Shown: positions 31,804-40,941, counted from the stretch's first letter. The stretch: DNA of 49,565 bases from an uncultured Bacilli bacterium (GCA_934096815.1 CAKOMY010000008.1:1-49565), one strand, 5' to 3'. The notes: generated from the sequence alone by a model not told the origin. Made by a program: numbers and translations.

Positions 31804-32564
31804 AGTATCTCCTTATTTAATATAATTTTTATTCCATTTATGTTTACATCTGATAAGCCAATTAACGCTTTTTTGGTTTTTTTATTATTAACTAATATTT
31901 TTTCAGGGGAAAATACTTCTAATAAATCTTTATTATTAACTGTATAATATGGGACTAAAAATGTTTTAATATGGTCCTCTATTAACGACGAATTAACTAG
32001 AATAATTGGTTTATGAAAGTATGGATCTTTTAATTTATTTCCAGTATCTAAAAAGGCAGTATCTTTAATAACTTTATCATTATAGTAAATTTCAATATTG
32101 TAATAATTTTGATATTCAATTTGATAATGCTTTTGTTTATTTATATATTTAATTATAATAATTGGACTAATTAGTAGAAGTATGTAAAGATTTATTTTTA
32201 AACCACTGTTTTCAAAGATGTAGCCTTTATTTGATAGAGTAACTGTATCATTAAGCAAATAAATTGTTCCACCTAAAATAATACTTAAAATATATAAATA
32301 AATAAGGTTATCTTTAAAATAATTAAAGTTCTGATATTTAAAACTAATAATTATCATAATGACGCTAGTTATAAACTTGTAAGTTAACAATAAAAGATTA
32401 TTGTTTAGATAAAATAATAATATTGTTGATAATGAACCAAAAATTGAGGCAATAATTATACAAATGATATTAGTTTTTCTTTTTAGTAAGGATGATACGC
32501 CAATTAAAAGTAATAAGTCTATTAAGAAGTTAAAAATAATAATTAAATCAACATATATTATCAT
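31800..32564 (-). CDS. spoIIGA: Sporulation aspartic protease SpoIIGA
   Basis: 254 residues. Five or six N-terminal membrane helices (about 1-140) and a cytosolic domain with the aspartyl protease motif FLDTGNKLKDP (D173). Cleaves pro-sigma-E when signalled by SpoIIR from the forespore. AGGTGATGATAAATG at the start. Its promoter carries a candidate 0A box at the -35, matching the Spo0A control known in Bacillus. Confidence 0.93.
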   Translation of the reverse strand: MIIYVDLIIIFNFLIDLLLLIGVSSLLKRKTNIICIIIASIFGSLSTILLFYLNNNLLLLTYKFITSVIMIIISFKYQNFNYFKDNLIYLYILSIILGGTIYLLNDTVTLSNKGYIFENSGLKINLYILLLISPIIIIKYINKQKHYQIEYQNYYNIEIYYNDKVIKDTAFLDTGNKLKDPYFHKPIILVNSSLIEDHIKTFLVPYYTVNNKDLLEVFSPEKILVNNKKTKKALIGLSDVNINGIKIILNKEIL

Positions 32565-32581
32565 TTATCATCACCTTTTAG

Positions 32582-32615
32582 ATTATAAGATATTTAAATC
32601 AAAAAAAATGTCGAA
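32582..32615 (-). promoter_or_regulatory. spoIIGA promoter with overlapping 0A box
   Basis: TATAAT at 32582-32587 (minus strand), weak -35 (CATTTT) at 17 bases, and TGTCGAA at 32609-32615 (7 of 8 of the 0A consensus with the preceding A) overlapping the -35. Bacillus spoIIG has the same arrangement: poor -35 and Spo0A bound there. Confidence 0.7.
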
Positions 32616-32639
32616 AAAAAACAAGATTTTAATATCTTG
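32614..32639 (-). terminator. Terminator of the prepilin-like gene
   Basis: CAAGAT / ATCTTG stem with a 6-base loop, then eight T on the minus strand that run into the 0A box of spoIIGA. Confidence 0.8.
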
Positions 32640-32647
32640 AATTTTAT

Positions 32648-34057
32648 TTACCCAATACGAAACACTGGTGCAAAACCATTATTGTTAGTAGCAGCATTAC
32701 CAATGGCTCTTCCATTTAAATCTACACACCAAAATACATTGTTTTCAGAGGCAAAACTTCCTCTAAGCTGCCAGTTTGTATTAGAATTATTGTAACTTTT
32801 AATTGCTGATGTATAATTACTTTGTGTTACCCCATTGTTTTTATAGTAATCTAATTGTCTTGACTGACTATTAGATGTTTCAGAGTTACCATCATAATTC
32901 CATACTTCTTTTCCACTTAATAAATATATTTTATCTGTTGATATAAAGTTTGTTGATTCTTCACTGCCATGGCCTGATACAACTTTTGTATTTATTATTA
33001 TATTTTGAAGATCACTAGGTAATTTATTAAAAAATTCATTATTTGCATATGCTCTTATTTCTGAGGCAGGCCAGCCACCAAGGTTTGTATTAGTACTATT
33101 CATTGCTCTTTTTTCTACTATATCAACAAACTCGATAACAAATCCACATGCTGTCTCTGAAAATTCAGTTTTATTGCATTCACTAGGGGTTAATTTATTT
33201 GCTATTCTAACATTAAAGTATCCTAAATTACTTATATATATTTTTTTTACATCTCCGACATGATAATAATCTAACTTATTGTTTTTAATATTTGTTTGAA
33301 TTGCTTGCCAACTATCTGTTGCAAATTTACTTTGCTTTGATATTTCTTTAGAATTAATTGTTATTGTGGCATCGGCTGATTCTATAGTAACTAATAGATT
33401 TAATCCATTTTTTTGACATGATGCATTTTGGCATGAATATGAATTAAGTTCGTATCCAGATGTAAAATCTAATGGAATAGTAATGATTGTTCCCTTACTA
33501 TATTTTTTGGTTTCTAAGTTATTCTTAAATTTGCCATCAGGATTCTTTATAATTAAATTGTATTTTTCTTCTTCAGTTGGTGTTGTTTGTTGCGAATCAT
33601 TATTTTTGATAGAAACGCAAATATCATCTATTTCTTGTAAAGTTGTACTACTAATAGTTTTTGTTTTACTATCATATTTTACTCTAAACTCTAAATTATT
33701 TAAACTTGAATTATCAATTGGATTGATTATAGTATCAACATCTTTTACTTTTTGATCATAATTTACTAGATTGTTTTTGGCTAAATCATTAAATTTAACT
33801 GAACATATTATTGTATCATCCACAGTATCGCAATTATCTAGCATATTACATCCGTCTTCCCTGGAAAAACATCTATAATTATCTTGTCCCCATAAGTTTA
33901 GTGCCTCTTCAGCTAATGTTATTTTTGATTTACAAAGTTTAACTTTAGATTGTTTAGCTACTTTTTGAACTTGAGGAACTACTATAACCATGATAAGAGA
34001 AATTAGCACTATTACAGCAAGCAACTCAACTAGGGTAAAACCTTTTTTATTCTTCAT
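32648..34057 (-). CDS. Type IV prepilin-like protein with C-terminal DUF6273-like domain
   Basis: 469 residues. Class III/type IV prepilin leader MKNKKGFTLVELLAVIVLISL, with G6-F7 cleavage site and E at +5. Then a region with several Cys (CFSREDGCNMLDNC), a repeat-like middle, and from about 270 a domain ending NTNWQLRGSFASENNVFWCVDLNGRAIGN...GFAPVFRIG, the pattern of DUF6273 (similar to lectin-like folds). No pilus ATPase, peptidase or platform gene is in the window, so machinery must lie elsewhere. Its start overlaps the trmB stop by 11 bases. Confidence 0.8.
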   Translation of the reverse strand: MKNKKGFTLVELLAVIVLISLIMVIVVPQVQKVAKQSKVKLCKSKITLAEEALNLWGQDNYRCFSREDGCNMLDNCDTVDDTIICSVKFNDLAKNNLVNYDQKVKDVDTIINPIDNSSLNNLEFRVKYDSKTKTISSTTLQEIDDICVSIKNNDSQQTTPTEEEKYNLIIKNPDGKFKNNLETKKYSKGTIITIPLDFTSGYELNSYSCQNASCQKNGLNLLVTIESADATITINSKEISKQSKFATDSWQAIQTNIKNNKLDYYHVGDVKKIYISNLGYFNVRIANKLTPSECNKTEFSETACGFVIEFVDIVEKRAMNSTNTNLGGWPASEIRAYANNEFFNKLPSDLQNIIINTKVVSGHGSEESTNFISTDKIYLLSGKEVWNYDGNSETSNSQSRQLDYYKNNGVTQSNYTSAIKSYNNSNTNWQLRGSFASENNVFWCVDLNGRAIGNAATNNNGFAPVFRIG

Positions 34058-34661
34058 TTCTTACTTCCTTTTCTACATTTATATAATTAATTGTTACTCC
34101 TAAATCTCTAAATTTTCTTTCATATTCAGTAACAACATTATTTTCATAGTCTTCAGGTAAATCGAGAGAAATATCATTTATTTTATATCCATTATTATTA
34201 AATGACATTATTGAATAAGCAAATAAGGATTTATTATCTGTTTTCATTTTAATGTTTATTTTATTTTTAGATATTTCTTTATAGACTTTTAAAAATTCTT
34301 CACTAGTTAATCTTCTTTTAGTATGTCTTTTTTTAGGCCAAGGATCAGAAAAATTTAAATAAATTGTTTCAACGTTATGTTTAAAATATTTACCTAAGTT
34401 TTTGGCATCAATACACATAAATCTTAGATTAGATGGAATATCCTCTACTTTGTTTAAGGCTCTTACTAGAATTGATTCATATTTTTCAATTCCAATAAAG
34501 TTAATATTAGGATTTTGTCTTGCTTTACCAATTATAAAGTTTCCCTTACCACAACCAATTTCAATGTGAAGTGGCTTATCATCTTTAAAAATATTTTCAG
34601 TTATTACTAATTCATTTGAATCTATTATTTCTTTAGCGTTTTTTACATTTCTTAATCGCAT
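34047..34661 (-). CDS. trmB: tRNA (guanine-46-N7)-methyltransferase TrmB
   Basis: 204 residues. Transfers a methyl from SAM to N7 of G46 in tRNA. SAM motif IEIGCGKGNFIIGKA, and the TrmB signature YLNFSDPWPKKRHTKRRL. Rossmann fold complete, length normal. Probably in one transcript with the prepilin-like gene. Confidence 0.96.
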   Translation of the reverse strand: MRLRNVKNAKEIIDSNELVITENIFKDDKPLHIEIGCGKGNFIIGKARQNPNINFIGIEKYESILVRALNKVEDIPSNLRFMCIDAKNLGKYFKHNVETIYLNFSDPWPKKRHTKRRLTSEEFLKVYKEISKNKINIKMKTDNKSLFAYSIMSFNNNGYKINDISLDLPEDYENNVVTEYERKFRDLGVTINYINVEKEVRNEE

Positions 34662-34679
34662 TTTAATACTCCTTTATAA

Positions 34680-34705
34680 ACTTTTTATTTTTTATACATA
34701 TATTA
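34680..34705 (+). promoter_or_regulatory. Possible mother-cell (sigma-E/K type) promoter
   Basis: CATATATTA (34697-34705) fits the sigma-K -10 CATA-N3-TA, with AC 15 bases upstream. AT-rich DNA gives such matches by chance, so this is tentative. Confidence 0.35.
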
Positions 34706-34720
34706 TTTTAGAGGTGAAAC

Positions 34721-35044
34721 ATGAAAAAGGATCGTAATTCTTTCTTTTCTGGTTATGGTTATGGACAAGTTGGAAACATGGGGATGGGTATGAATAATTT
34801 TGTACCTAATCAAGCAGTTAGTGCTAGTAACCAATTTTATGCAGGTCCCGCTTATCAGGAAACCGGTATGAATAATATGAGTTCAATGAACAATAATATG
34901 TATTCTGATATTGATTCTAGACTATCTAAAGTGGAAAGAAGATTAAATAGAGTGGAAGCAAGGCTAAATAAACTTGAAGGTGATTCTGCTTTAAATTATG
35001 GTACTGATTATAATTCTTCAAATAATGATATGTATATGGTTTAA
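34721..35044 (+). CDS. Gly/Asn/Met-rich protein with coiled coil, possible spore coat protein
   Basis: 107 residues. N-terminal low-complexity part (FFSGYGYGQVGNMGMGMNN, repeats of NNM), then a short coiled coil SRLSKVERRLNRVEARLNKLE (about 66-87) and an Asn/Tyr-rich tail. Composition is like small spore coat or morphogenetic proteins, but no family is recognised. GAGGTGAAAC site before the ATG and a possible mother-cell promoter upstream support a sporulation role (inference). Confidence 0.65.
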   Translation: MKKDRNSFFSGYGYGQVGNMGMGMNNFVPNQAVSASNQFYAGPAYQETGMNNMSSMNNNMYSDIDSRLSKVERRLNRVEARLNKLEGDSALNYGTDYNSSNNDMYMV

Positions 35045-36684
35045 TCTATTTTTAACTTACCTAGGGTAAGTTTTTTTATTATTTTATTTATATAGTTAAT
35101 GCCAAATATTTTTTGAGGTAATTTTAGTTTAAATGATGTAAAGATGAATATAAATCCTCCTACGATTGCATCGATAATAATAATTATAAATGAATCTCCT
35201 CTTTTATATAAATCAAGGGGTAAGAAGTGATTTAAAATCAAAAGTATAAAAGTCATTGATAAAGCAGGAATTAATGTTTTTAAAACTATAATAAATGTAT
35301 CTTTGTAATTAATATTTTTATTTTGATTTACAAATTTAAGTCCTAAAAATATTGATGTTCCATATCCAATTATAGATGCTGTACTGGCTCCATAGTATGC
35401 TGGTAAATTTAATTTATGAAATAAAAGCATTAGTGGAACATCTAATAGAGCATTTACTAAACTACCAATGATATTTAAGGAATATACATATTTATATTTA
35501 TTCATTCCTTGTAATGTGACTGATAATATCATGGCAATATTTCCTAACATTGCACCAAAGATTGTTATTTTTAAGATTGAGCCACCATAGGCATTTGTGT
35601 TATAGAAAATAGTCCAAATTGGAGTTGATAAAATTGATATTCCTATGGCAAGTGGTAAGGCAATGTAGAAAACCATTTGAAGTGCTTCATTTACTCTCTT
35701 ATTTAATGATTTAATATTTTTAGTTGAATATGCTTCTACGATACTTGGTATTAGGGATGTAGTCATTCCCATTGCAATTGCGTTAACTATCATACAAATT
35801 TTAGATCCCCAAGTAGAAATACAACTGGCAATAAATTCGACATCTTCAGCAGCATATCCTAGGCTAGTTAAGGTATTTAATATTAGAACTGAGTCTATAA
35901 TATTGTAGATATCAACTACTATGTTTATGATAACAAATGGGACTGCATAACTTATTATTTTTTGAGTTATTTCTTTATTGGTAACATTGTCTTTTTTTAG
36001 TTCTTTGTCTAAGTCTAATTCTTTACTATATTTTTTTATTTTTTTTCTTAAGTAAAGATATGCAACTAGTCCACCAAAGAAGGCTCCTGATACTGCAATA
36101 CCTACAGCAAGAGATAAGGAACTATTAAATACCTTGTAGGCAAGAAATGATCCAGCTAGTATAATAAAAATTCTTACAATTTGTTCTAACAGGTTAGCAA
36201 CTGAAGATGGCTCAAAAACTTGATGGCCTTGTAAATAACCTTTAGTAACACTTAAGTGTGGTATGATTAGAACTGCAAACGAGACACAACGAATTACAAA
36301 AGCAGCGTCTTCGGGAGTATTTCCACCAGTTATTTTTCCTAAATAAAGAGTTGCTAATTCTTCGGCAAATATGAAAAGTAGAGCAAATGCGGCAATACTG
36401 ATATAACTTATTATTTTCTTTCCAACATGGAAGGCTCTAGTTTTGGCTTCTAATTTTCCAGTTGAGTTGTATTCACTAATTACTTTACTTATAGCGTTTG
36501 GAATTCCAGCTGATGAAACACCTAAAAATAATAAGTATAACTGATAAGCATAACTATATAATGCTCCACCTTGAGATCCTACTATGCTATAAAAGGGAAT
36601 TACGTAAAGCATTCCCATCATTTTAACTAAAACAATCGATATAGTTGAAATAATTGTTCCAGAAATAAAACTATTTTTTTTCAT
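35041..36684 (-). CDS. MVF/MATE-superfamily lipid flippase of the SpoVB/YtgP group
   Basis: 547 residues with about 14 membrane helices. N-terminal GTIISTISIVLVKMMGMLYVIPF and SAGIPNAISKVISEYNSTGK, YLQGHQVFEPSSVANLLEQIVR are typical of SpoVB/YtgP proteins, which move lipid II or related precursors across the membrane for peptidoglycan or spore cortex synthesis. Whether this one is the vegetative (YtgP/MurJ) or sporulation (SpoVB) version cannot be told. It overlaps the end of the coat-like gene by 4 bases. Confidence 0.88.
   Translation of the reverse strand: MKKNSFISGTIISTISIVLVKMMGMLYVIPFYSIVGSQGGALYSYAYQLYLLFLGVSSAGIPNAISKVISEYNSTGKLEAKTRAFHVGKKIISYISIAAFALLFIFAEELATLYLGKITGGNTPEDAAFVIRCVSFAVLIIPHLSVTKGYLQGHQVFEPSSVANLLEQIVRIFIILAGSFLAYKVFNSSLSLAVGIAVSGAFFGGLVAYLYLRKKIKKYSKELDLDKELKKDNVTNKEITQKIISYAVPFVIINIVVDIYNIIDSVLILNTLTSLGYAAEDVEFIASCISTWGSKICMIVNAIAMGMTTSLIPSIVEAYSTKNIKSLNKRVNEALQMVFYIALPLAIGISILSTPIWTIFYNTNAYGGSILKITIFGAMLGNIAMILSVTLQGMNKYKYVYSLNIIGSLVNALLDVPLMLLFHKLNLPAYYGASTASIIGYGTSIFLGLKFVNQNKNINYKDTFIIVLKTLIPALSMTFILLILNHFLPLDLYKRGDSFIIIIIDAIVGGFIFIFTSFKLKLPQKIFGINYINKIIKKLTLGKLKID
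35054..35078 (+). terminator. Terminator of the coat-like gene
   Basis: AACTTACC / GGTAAGTT, 3-base loop, seven T; lies in the 3' end of the flippase gene. Confidence 0.8.
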
Positions 36685-36702
36685 ACTTCTTATTCCTTTC
36701 TT

Positions 36703-36882
36703 TTATTCTGATGTATTGCGATAAATAATCATAGCAGTAAAGCAATAGATTTGTTCTTCACCAACTGCGGTTATGGCAACACTGTACTTAATGTCTAATA
36801 AGTCATCAACTTCTTTTAAAAAGGAATTGACAGAGTTTTCTAAATCTTTTTCATGAGATTCGTCAAATACTTTAACTTGCAT
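36703..36882 (-). CDS. cse60: Cse60-family sporulation protein
   Basis: 59 residues read in the gap 36685-36939. The pattern MQVKVFDESHEKDLENSVNSF, DIKYSVA, EEQIYCFTAMIIYRN matches the Cse60 family (in Bacillus a sigma-E-dependent gene of unknown role). An excellent AGGGAGGAAA site precedes the ATG at 36882. A short cytosolic alpha/beta protein. It sits alone between tdk and the flippase. Confidence 0.85.
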   Translation of the reverse strand: MQVKVFDESHEKDLENSVNSFLKEVDDLLDIKYSVAITAVGEEQIYCFTAMIIYRNTSE

Positions 36883-36939
36883 ATTTTCCTCCCTATTATT
36901 GTTATAACAAAATATAAGAAAGAAATTTGTCTAAAATGG

Positions 36940-37476
36940 TTATTTATTTAATGTTAATCTTTTTCTTAAACATTTAGGACAAAGGGCAATATAATTGTCA
37001 TTTCCTACTAAAATATCACTATCTTTAGAACCATTATAATAAGTATATGAAGCGTCTCTATTACAATCATTACATGATGCATGTAACAAGACTATTTCAT
37101 CGGATATTGCCATTATTTCAGGCATAATTCCGAACGGTTTTAGTTCGCTTGTTAAATTAAGTCCAGCAATAAATATATCTAAATCTTTATTTATTGATAA
37201 ATCGATTAGTACGTCAATATTTCCTTTCATAAAATTAGCTTCATCAATAAATATAGTTGTTATTTTTTCATTTAAATAATTATAAATATCATTTAGGTTA
37301 TTAATTAATATTGCTGTAACTTCTTTTCCATTTCTAGTTTTTATAACACCATAATCTCTAGTGTCTATTTTAGGTTTAAATAATAATATTTTACTTTTGT
37401 GATATTTTTTATCATATTCTTTTAATAATTCATCGGACTTTCCACTAAACATTGGTCCTGTATATAATTTTATCAT
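36940..37476 (-). CDS. tdk: Thymidine kinase
   Basis: 178 residues. Phosphorylates thymidine with ATP in the salvage pathway. P-loop GPMFSGKSDELL, catalytic Glu in FIDEANFM, and zinc-binding cysteines CNDCNRDAS...CPKCLRKR. Normal length for type II Tdk. Confidence 0.97.
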   Translation of the reverse strand: MIKLYTGPMFSGKSDELLKEYDKKYHKSKILLFKPKIDTRDYGVIKTRNGKEVTAILINNLNDIYNYLNEKITTIFIDEANFMKGNIDVLIDLSINKDLDIFIAGLNLTSELKPFGIMPEIMAISDEIVLLHASCNDCNRDASYTYYNGSKDSDILVGNDNYIALCPKCLRKRLTLNK

Positions 37477-37525
37477 TTTATATTACTTCCTCTTTAATAA
37501 ATATACATTATTTTATAGTTTATAG

Positions 37526-37557
37526 CAAATAAAAATTGGATATAGTAAATCCAATTT
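37526..37557 (-). terminator. Terminator of the DUF5684/zinc-ribbon gene
   Basis: AAATTGGA / TCCAATTT with a 9-base loop and five T on the minus strand. Confidence 0.8.
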
Positions 37558-37558
37558 A

Positions 37559-38458
37559 TTATTCAAGTGGTTCTCCACACATAATACAATTTTTTAAGGA
37601 GTACTCATTTTCAAAGCCACAATTATTACAATGTTTGGTTACTTTTATTCCACTATTTACTTCTTCATTAACCATTTTTGGTAGTTCAACTGTTTCTTCT
37701 AATATATCATTATCTACTGTTGGCACTTTATTTGTTTCAAGTGGTTCTAATTCAAGAGTTGGTTCGTTATTTATATCTAGATTTAAATCAGATTGTTTTA
37801 ATTTTGTTAAAGTATCTACTAATTCTTCTGTTTGGTTAGTTTTAGCATTTGGTTCTGGAATAGGCATTTCAAAAGCACTGGTTATATCTTCATCATATTT
37901 AGGTTCTTTGGAAACTGTTGAAGTTTCCGGAGTAATATTTATATATGCATTATTTAACTTTGTTACATCAGGTATCTTAGTTTCTTCAGTGTTTAGAGGG
38001 GGTGCTTCAACAAATTCAGGTATTCTTTCCTCTACTTTATTTTCGGTTGGAGCAGAAGCTTGCTCAATATTAGATGCAACTACTTCGTTTATTTTTTTAT
38101 TTTTTTGATTGTTTTTTGATAATATCAAAACTAAATAATAAATATTAGGAATAAATATATATAAAAGTCCTAATGCAGATGATTTATTTAGTTTTTTAGG
38201 AATATTGAATGATGCTACAATCATACCAATAATATTTGCTACTGGTAAAAGAATTAACCAACCGGGAAGTTCTCCTAATTTTAGATAAACCCATCCATTA
38301 TAGATAGGGATAATGCTTTTCCAACCTTTTTCCCCTAGTTTGTTAAATAAAATCCATTGTTCAATTATCGCTAATAAGCTTAATACACATAGTACTATAA
38401 CTATAGTATCTAAATAAATTGATGCTTCATTAAAAAATATATCGTTTAAATATTCCAC
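37559..38458 (-). CDS. DUF5684-like membrane protein with C-terminal zinc ribbon
   Basis: 299 residues. First 120 residues hold three or four helices and the WKSIIPIYNGWVYLKLGELPGW pattern of DUF5684 (also seen near signal peptidases, function unknown). A long acidic, Glu/Pro/Thr-rich linker follows (about 125-270), then a zinc ribbon CNNCGFENEYSLKNCIMCGEPLE. The arrangement suggests a membrane scaffold with a cytosolic metal-binding end. Single gene with its own terminator. Confidence 0.75.
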   Translation of the reverse strand: MEYLNDIFFNEASIYLDTIVIVLCVLSLLAIIEQWILFNKLGEKGWKSIIPIYNGWVYLKLGELPGWLILLPVANIIGMIVASFNIPKKLNKSSALGLLYIFIPNIYYLVLILSKNNQKNKKINEVVASNIEQASAPTENKVEERIPEFVEAPPLNTEETKIPDVTKLNNAYINITPETSTVSKEPKYDEDITSAFEMPIPEPNAKTNQTEELVDTLTKLKQSDLNLDINNEPTLELEPLETNKVPTVDNDILEETVELPKMVNEEVNSGIKVTKHCNNCGFENEYSLKNCIMCGEPLE

Positions 38459-38502
38459 TTTAATAACCTACCTTTTTATATTACATAAAAAATATACCAT
38501 AG

Positions 38503-38533
38503 CAAAAATAAAATAGCAAATTTTTTTGCTATT
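38503..38533 (-). terminator. Terminator of the sigF-spoVA operon
   Basis: AATAGCAAA / TTTGCTATT, 4-base loop, T-rich on the minus strand, overlapping the spoVAE stop. Confidence 0.8.
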
Positions 38534-38882
38534 AATCTTTAGGGTTAAAAAATATAATTAAGATAAAAGAAATGATAATTGTTGCTGATATACCTAATGA
38601 AACTCCTGATAATATGTTATTAAAGATACCTAATAAGCCATCACTTAAATAACCATAGTAGACACTATTAGTTATGGTATTACCAAAGGATATGATTGGC
38701 AAGTTAGCACCTATTCCAACTTTAGATACTATTTTATCATAGATTCCAAAGACACTTAGGAATGATCCTATAACTACAAATATACTAGTTATATGACCAA
38801 AGGTTAATTTAGAATTGTTCATGATTATTTGGCTAATTAAACAAATTGTTCCGCAAAATAGGAAGGAATAAAGTATGGTCAT
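38532..38882 (-). CDS. spoVAE: Stage V sporulation protein AE
   Basis: 116 residues, three or four helices. FLFCGTICLISQIIMNNSKLTFGHI and GIGANLPIISFGNTITNSV are typical of SpoVAE, a membrane part of the channel that moves dipicolinic acid into the spore and releases it at germination. ATGA overlap with spoVAD. Last gene of the operon. Confidence 0.93.
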   Translation of the reverse strand: MTILYSFLFCGTICLISQIIMNNSKLTFGHITSIFVVIGSFLSVFGIYDKIVSKVGIGANLPIISFGNTITNSVYYGYLSDGLLGIFNNILSGVSLGISATIIISFILIIFFNPKD

Positions 38883-39817
38883 TTTTGCACCTCGATTGTT
38901 AATGCATTGGTTATTGAAGGTATCGTCTCTTTTTGATTTACCAATTCTGGATTGTGTAGGGATCCGGTTGATAATAAAAGTACTTTTTTATATTTTTTGA
39001 TATTTATTAAATTGTAGAAATATACAAGTGGTAAACAAGCTGGTCCACTTGCTCCACTGGTACTTGTATCTCCAAATAGAATTTCCCCAGCATCTAGGTA
39101 ATTTTTTAATTTATATCCATTTTTGTTACATAGTTCTTTGAAAATCTTGCTCCCTACTTTACCTAAATCACCAGTTACAATTAAATCATAATCTTTTATG
39201 TTAGTGTTAGTTTTAGTTAAGTGATTAATTAGGCAGTCATAGGCACTTGGAGCCATTACTGCTCCCATATTGTAGGTATCTTTAATGTATGAATCTACGA
39301 CATTACCAATAGTTCCATTTAAAACTTTAATGTTTGTTTTTTGATTTGTTAAGTGAATTCCAATTGCACATGTTGCAGTTTGGGTACTTCTTTTTACTTT
39401 AGGAGCGCCATATTCAACGGGAAATCTAAATTGTTTTTCAACGTTTAAGTTATGAGAACTAATTAATAGGGTTCCTTTGTTAATGGCTTTACTTTCAATA
39501 AAATTTGATAATGTTGTGATTCCTCCCGAAAATGATGCACAAGCTGAATATAATCCTATATAAGGAGTGTTTCTATTTTTCATGCTAATGTTAGAACTTG
39601 CTAATTGATTTTCTAAATTTGATGCAATAACTAAATCAGATGTTGGTAAATTATCTATTACTTCATTTAACATTTTAACTTCACATTTAAATGGTGTTTT
39701 TTCCCCGTAATAGTAATCATTCATTACTTTATCTGGATTTTTAATATTTCCATTTGCTTCTTTTTTACTTACAACTGTATAAAACTTATCAATATAAACA
39801 TTTTTAAATTCAAACAT
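38879..39817 (-). CDS. spoVAD: Stage V sporulation protein AD
   Basis: 312 residues, thiolase fold. Binds dipicolinic acid at the spore inner membrane. Motifs: YSACASFSGGI with the Cys of the thiolase site, EYGAPKVKRSTQTATCAIG, DLIVTGDLGKVGSKIF, STSGASGPACLPLV. Slightly shorter than the Bacillus protein but complete across the family. Overlaps spoVAC by 8 bases and spoVAE by 4. Confidence 0.95.
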   Translation of the reverse strand: MFEFKNVYIDKFYTVVSKKEANGNIKNPDKVMNDYYYGEKTPFKCEVKMLNEVIDNLPTSDLVIASNLENQLASSNISMKNRNTPYIGLYSACASFSGGITTLSNFIESKAINKGTLLISSHNLNVEKQFRFPVEYGAPKVKRSTQTATCAIGIHLTNQKTNIKVLNGTIGNVVDSYIKDTYNMGAVMAPSAYDCLINHLTKTNTNIKDYDLIVTGDLGKVGSKIFKELCNKNGYKLKNYLDAGEILFGDTSTSGASGPACLPLVYFYNLINIKKYKKVLLLSTGSLHNPELVNQKETIPSITNALTIEVQK

Positions 39818-40247
39818 TTAGAATCACCTTTATTATTCCCATGAAGAAGCCACTTACAATGGCATATAGAATTACACTTCCAGCTAGTTTAAAATAATTG
39901 GAGCCTAATCCGGTAATTAACCCATCGTGTTTATAATCTAGGGCAGATGAGGTAACACTGTGGGCAAAACCGGTAATTGGAATGATTATTCCGGATTTAA
40001 ATTTTTCAATAATTGTGTCAAACTTTCCTAAGCAGGTTAATAAGGCAGAAACAAAGATGGCAATTAAGATTACATAAGATGTGGCATCGGGTTTAGAAAT
40101 ATGACAATTGTTTATTAAAAATAAACGAATTATTTCACCAATCATTCCAATAGCTCCTCCAGAGATAAACGCTAAGATATAGTCTTTTTGATTATCTTCG
40201 TGAGGAGTAAATTTTTTTACAATTTTTAAATATTCATTTTTATCCAT
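39810..40247 (-). CDS. spoVAC: Stage V sporulation protein AC
   Basis: 145 residues, four or five helices. YILAFISGGAIGMIGEIIRLFL and GFAHSVTSSALDYKHDGLITGLGSNYFKLAGSVILYA match SpoVAC, a mechanosensitive membrane channel part of the dipicolinic acid transport complex. 26 bases downstream of sigF. Confidence 0.95.
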   Translation of the reverse strand: MDKNEYLKIVKKFTPHEDNQKDYILAFISGGAIGMIGEIIRLFLINNCHISKPDATSYVILIAIFVSALLTCLGKFDTIIEKFKSGIIIPITGFAHSVTSSALDYKHDGLITGLGSNYFKLAGSVILYAIVSGFFMGIIKVILNV

Positions 40248-40273
40248 AAAATCACATTTATATTATTAACCAA

Positions 40274-40921
40274 TTAACTTTTTATATACTCTTTTATTTT
40301 GGCTTTACCTTTTTTCTCAATTCGAGATACTTTAACTTGGGATATGCCTAAAAGACTAGCAGTTTCACTTTGTGTTAAATCTTCAAAGTATCTGCTTAAG
40401 ACAACTTTTCTTTCTAAATCACTAAGTGTTTTTAAGGAATCATTAATTAAAATTTGATTATCTAAATCCATAGTTGCTCCTATGGCATCGATGTAGGATG
40501 ATCCATCTTCAGTTATTTTATCATCTAAACTTACAGATTCTTTGGTAACGTTTAAAATGTTTATAATAGTTTCTTCATCCATTTCTAAAAATGTGCTTAA
40601 CTCAGTTGTAGTTGGAGTTCTTCCTAGTTCTTCTTGTAACATGGTGATAGCTTTTTTAATTGATTTTGACAACCGTAGATATTCCTTGTTTAACTTAATA
40701 GTTTGGGAATTATTTACAAACTCAAACATTTCACCATAGATGTACATATAGGCAAAGTTTATAAAGTTTTTCCCAACATTTTCATTGTAATTGCGATAGG
40801 CTTTAATCAAACCTAAACTACCGGCTTGATATAAATCACATAACTCGACGTTGTAAAAATTTTTTGCAACCTTATAAATTAAAGGTTCATACTTTTGTAA
40901 TATTATTTTTTCTTGTTCCAT
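40274..40921 (-). CDS. sigF: Divergent forespore sigma factor SigF
   Basis: 215 residues, clearly shorter than the usual 250. Region 2 is modified: LCDLYQAGSLGLIKAYRNYNENVGKNFINFAYMYIYGEMFEFV, where SigF normally reads FSTYAVPMIIGEI-RFIRD. Region 3 has ELGRTPTTTELSTFLEM; region 4 is normal (ERKVVLSRYFEDLTQSETASLLGISQVKVSRIEKK). Called SigF because it leads spoVAC-D-E, as in clostridial spoIIA-spoVA operons, and region 4 reads like SigF/SigB. No spoIIAA or spoIIAB precedes it; the next gene upstream is divergent RNase J. Another early-sporulation sigma is possible but less likely. Confidence 0.8.
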   Translation of the reverse strand: MEQEKIILQKYEPLIYKVAKNFYNVELCDLYQAGSLGLIKAYRNYNENVGKNFINFAYMYIYGEMFEFVNNSQTIKLNKEYLRLSKSIKKAITMLQEELGRTPTTTELSTFLEMDEETIINILNVTKESVSLDDKITEDGSSYIDAIGATMDLDNQILINDSLKTLSDLERKVVLSRYFEDLTQSETASLLGISQVKVSRIEKKGKAKIKEYIKS

Positions 40922-40941
40922 TTTTTCTTCCTTTCAAAAAT

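Noticed and set aside
35836..35842. TTCGACA (0A-box core) near 35836
   Set aside because: Lies inside the flippase coding sequence, away from any promoter; expected by chance.
37536..38108. 190-residue plus-strand open frame
   Set aside because: It is the shadow of the DUF5684/zinc-ribbon gene, starts in that gene's terminator and has no start signals.
40274..40921. SigB general stress sigma factor instead of SigF
   Set aside because: No rsb genes are near and it is co-linear with spoVAC-D-E, though region 2 is unusual.
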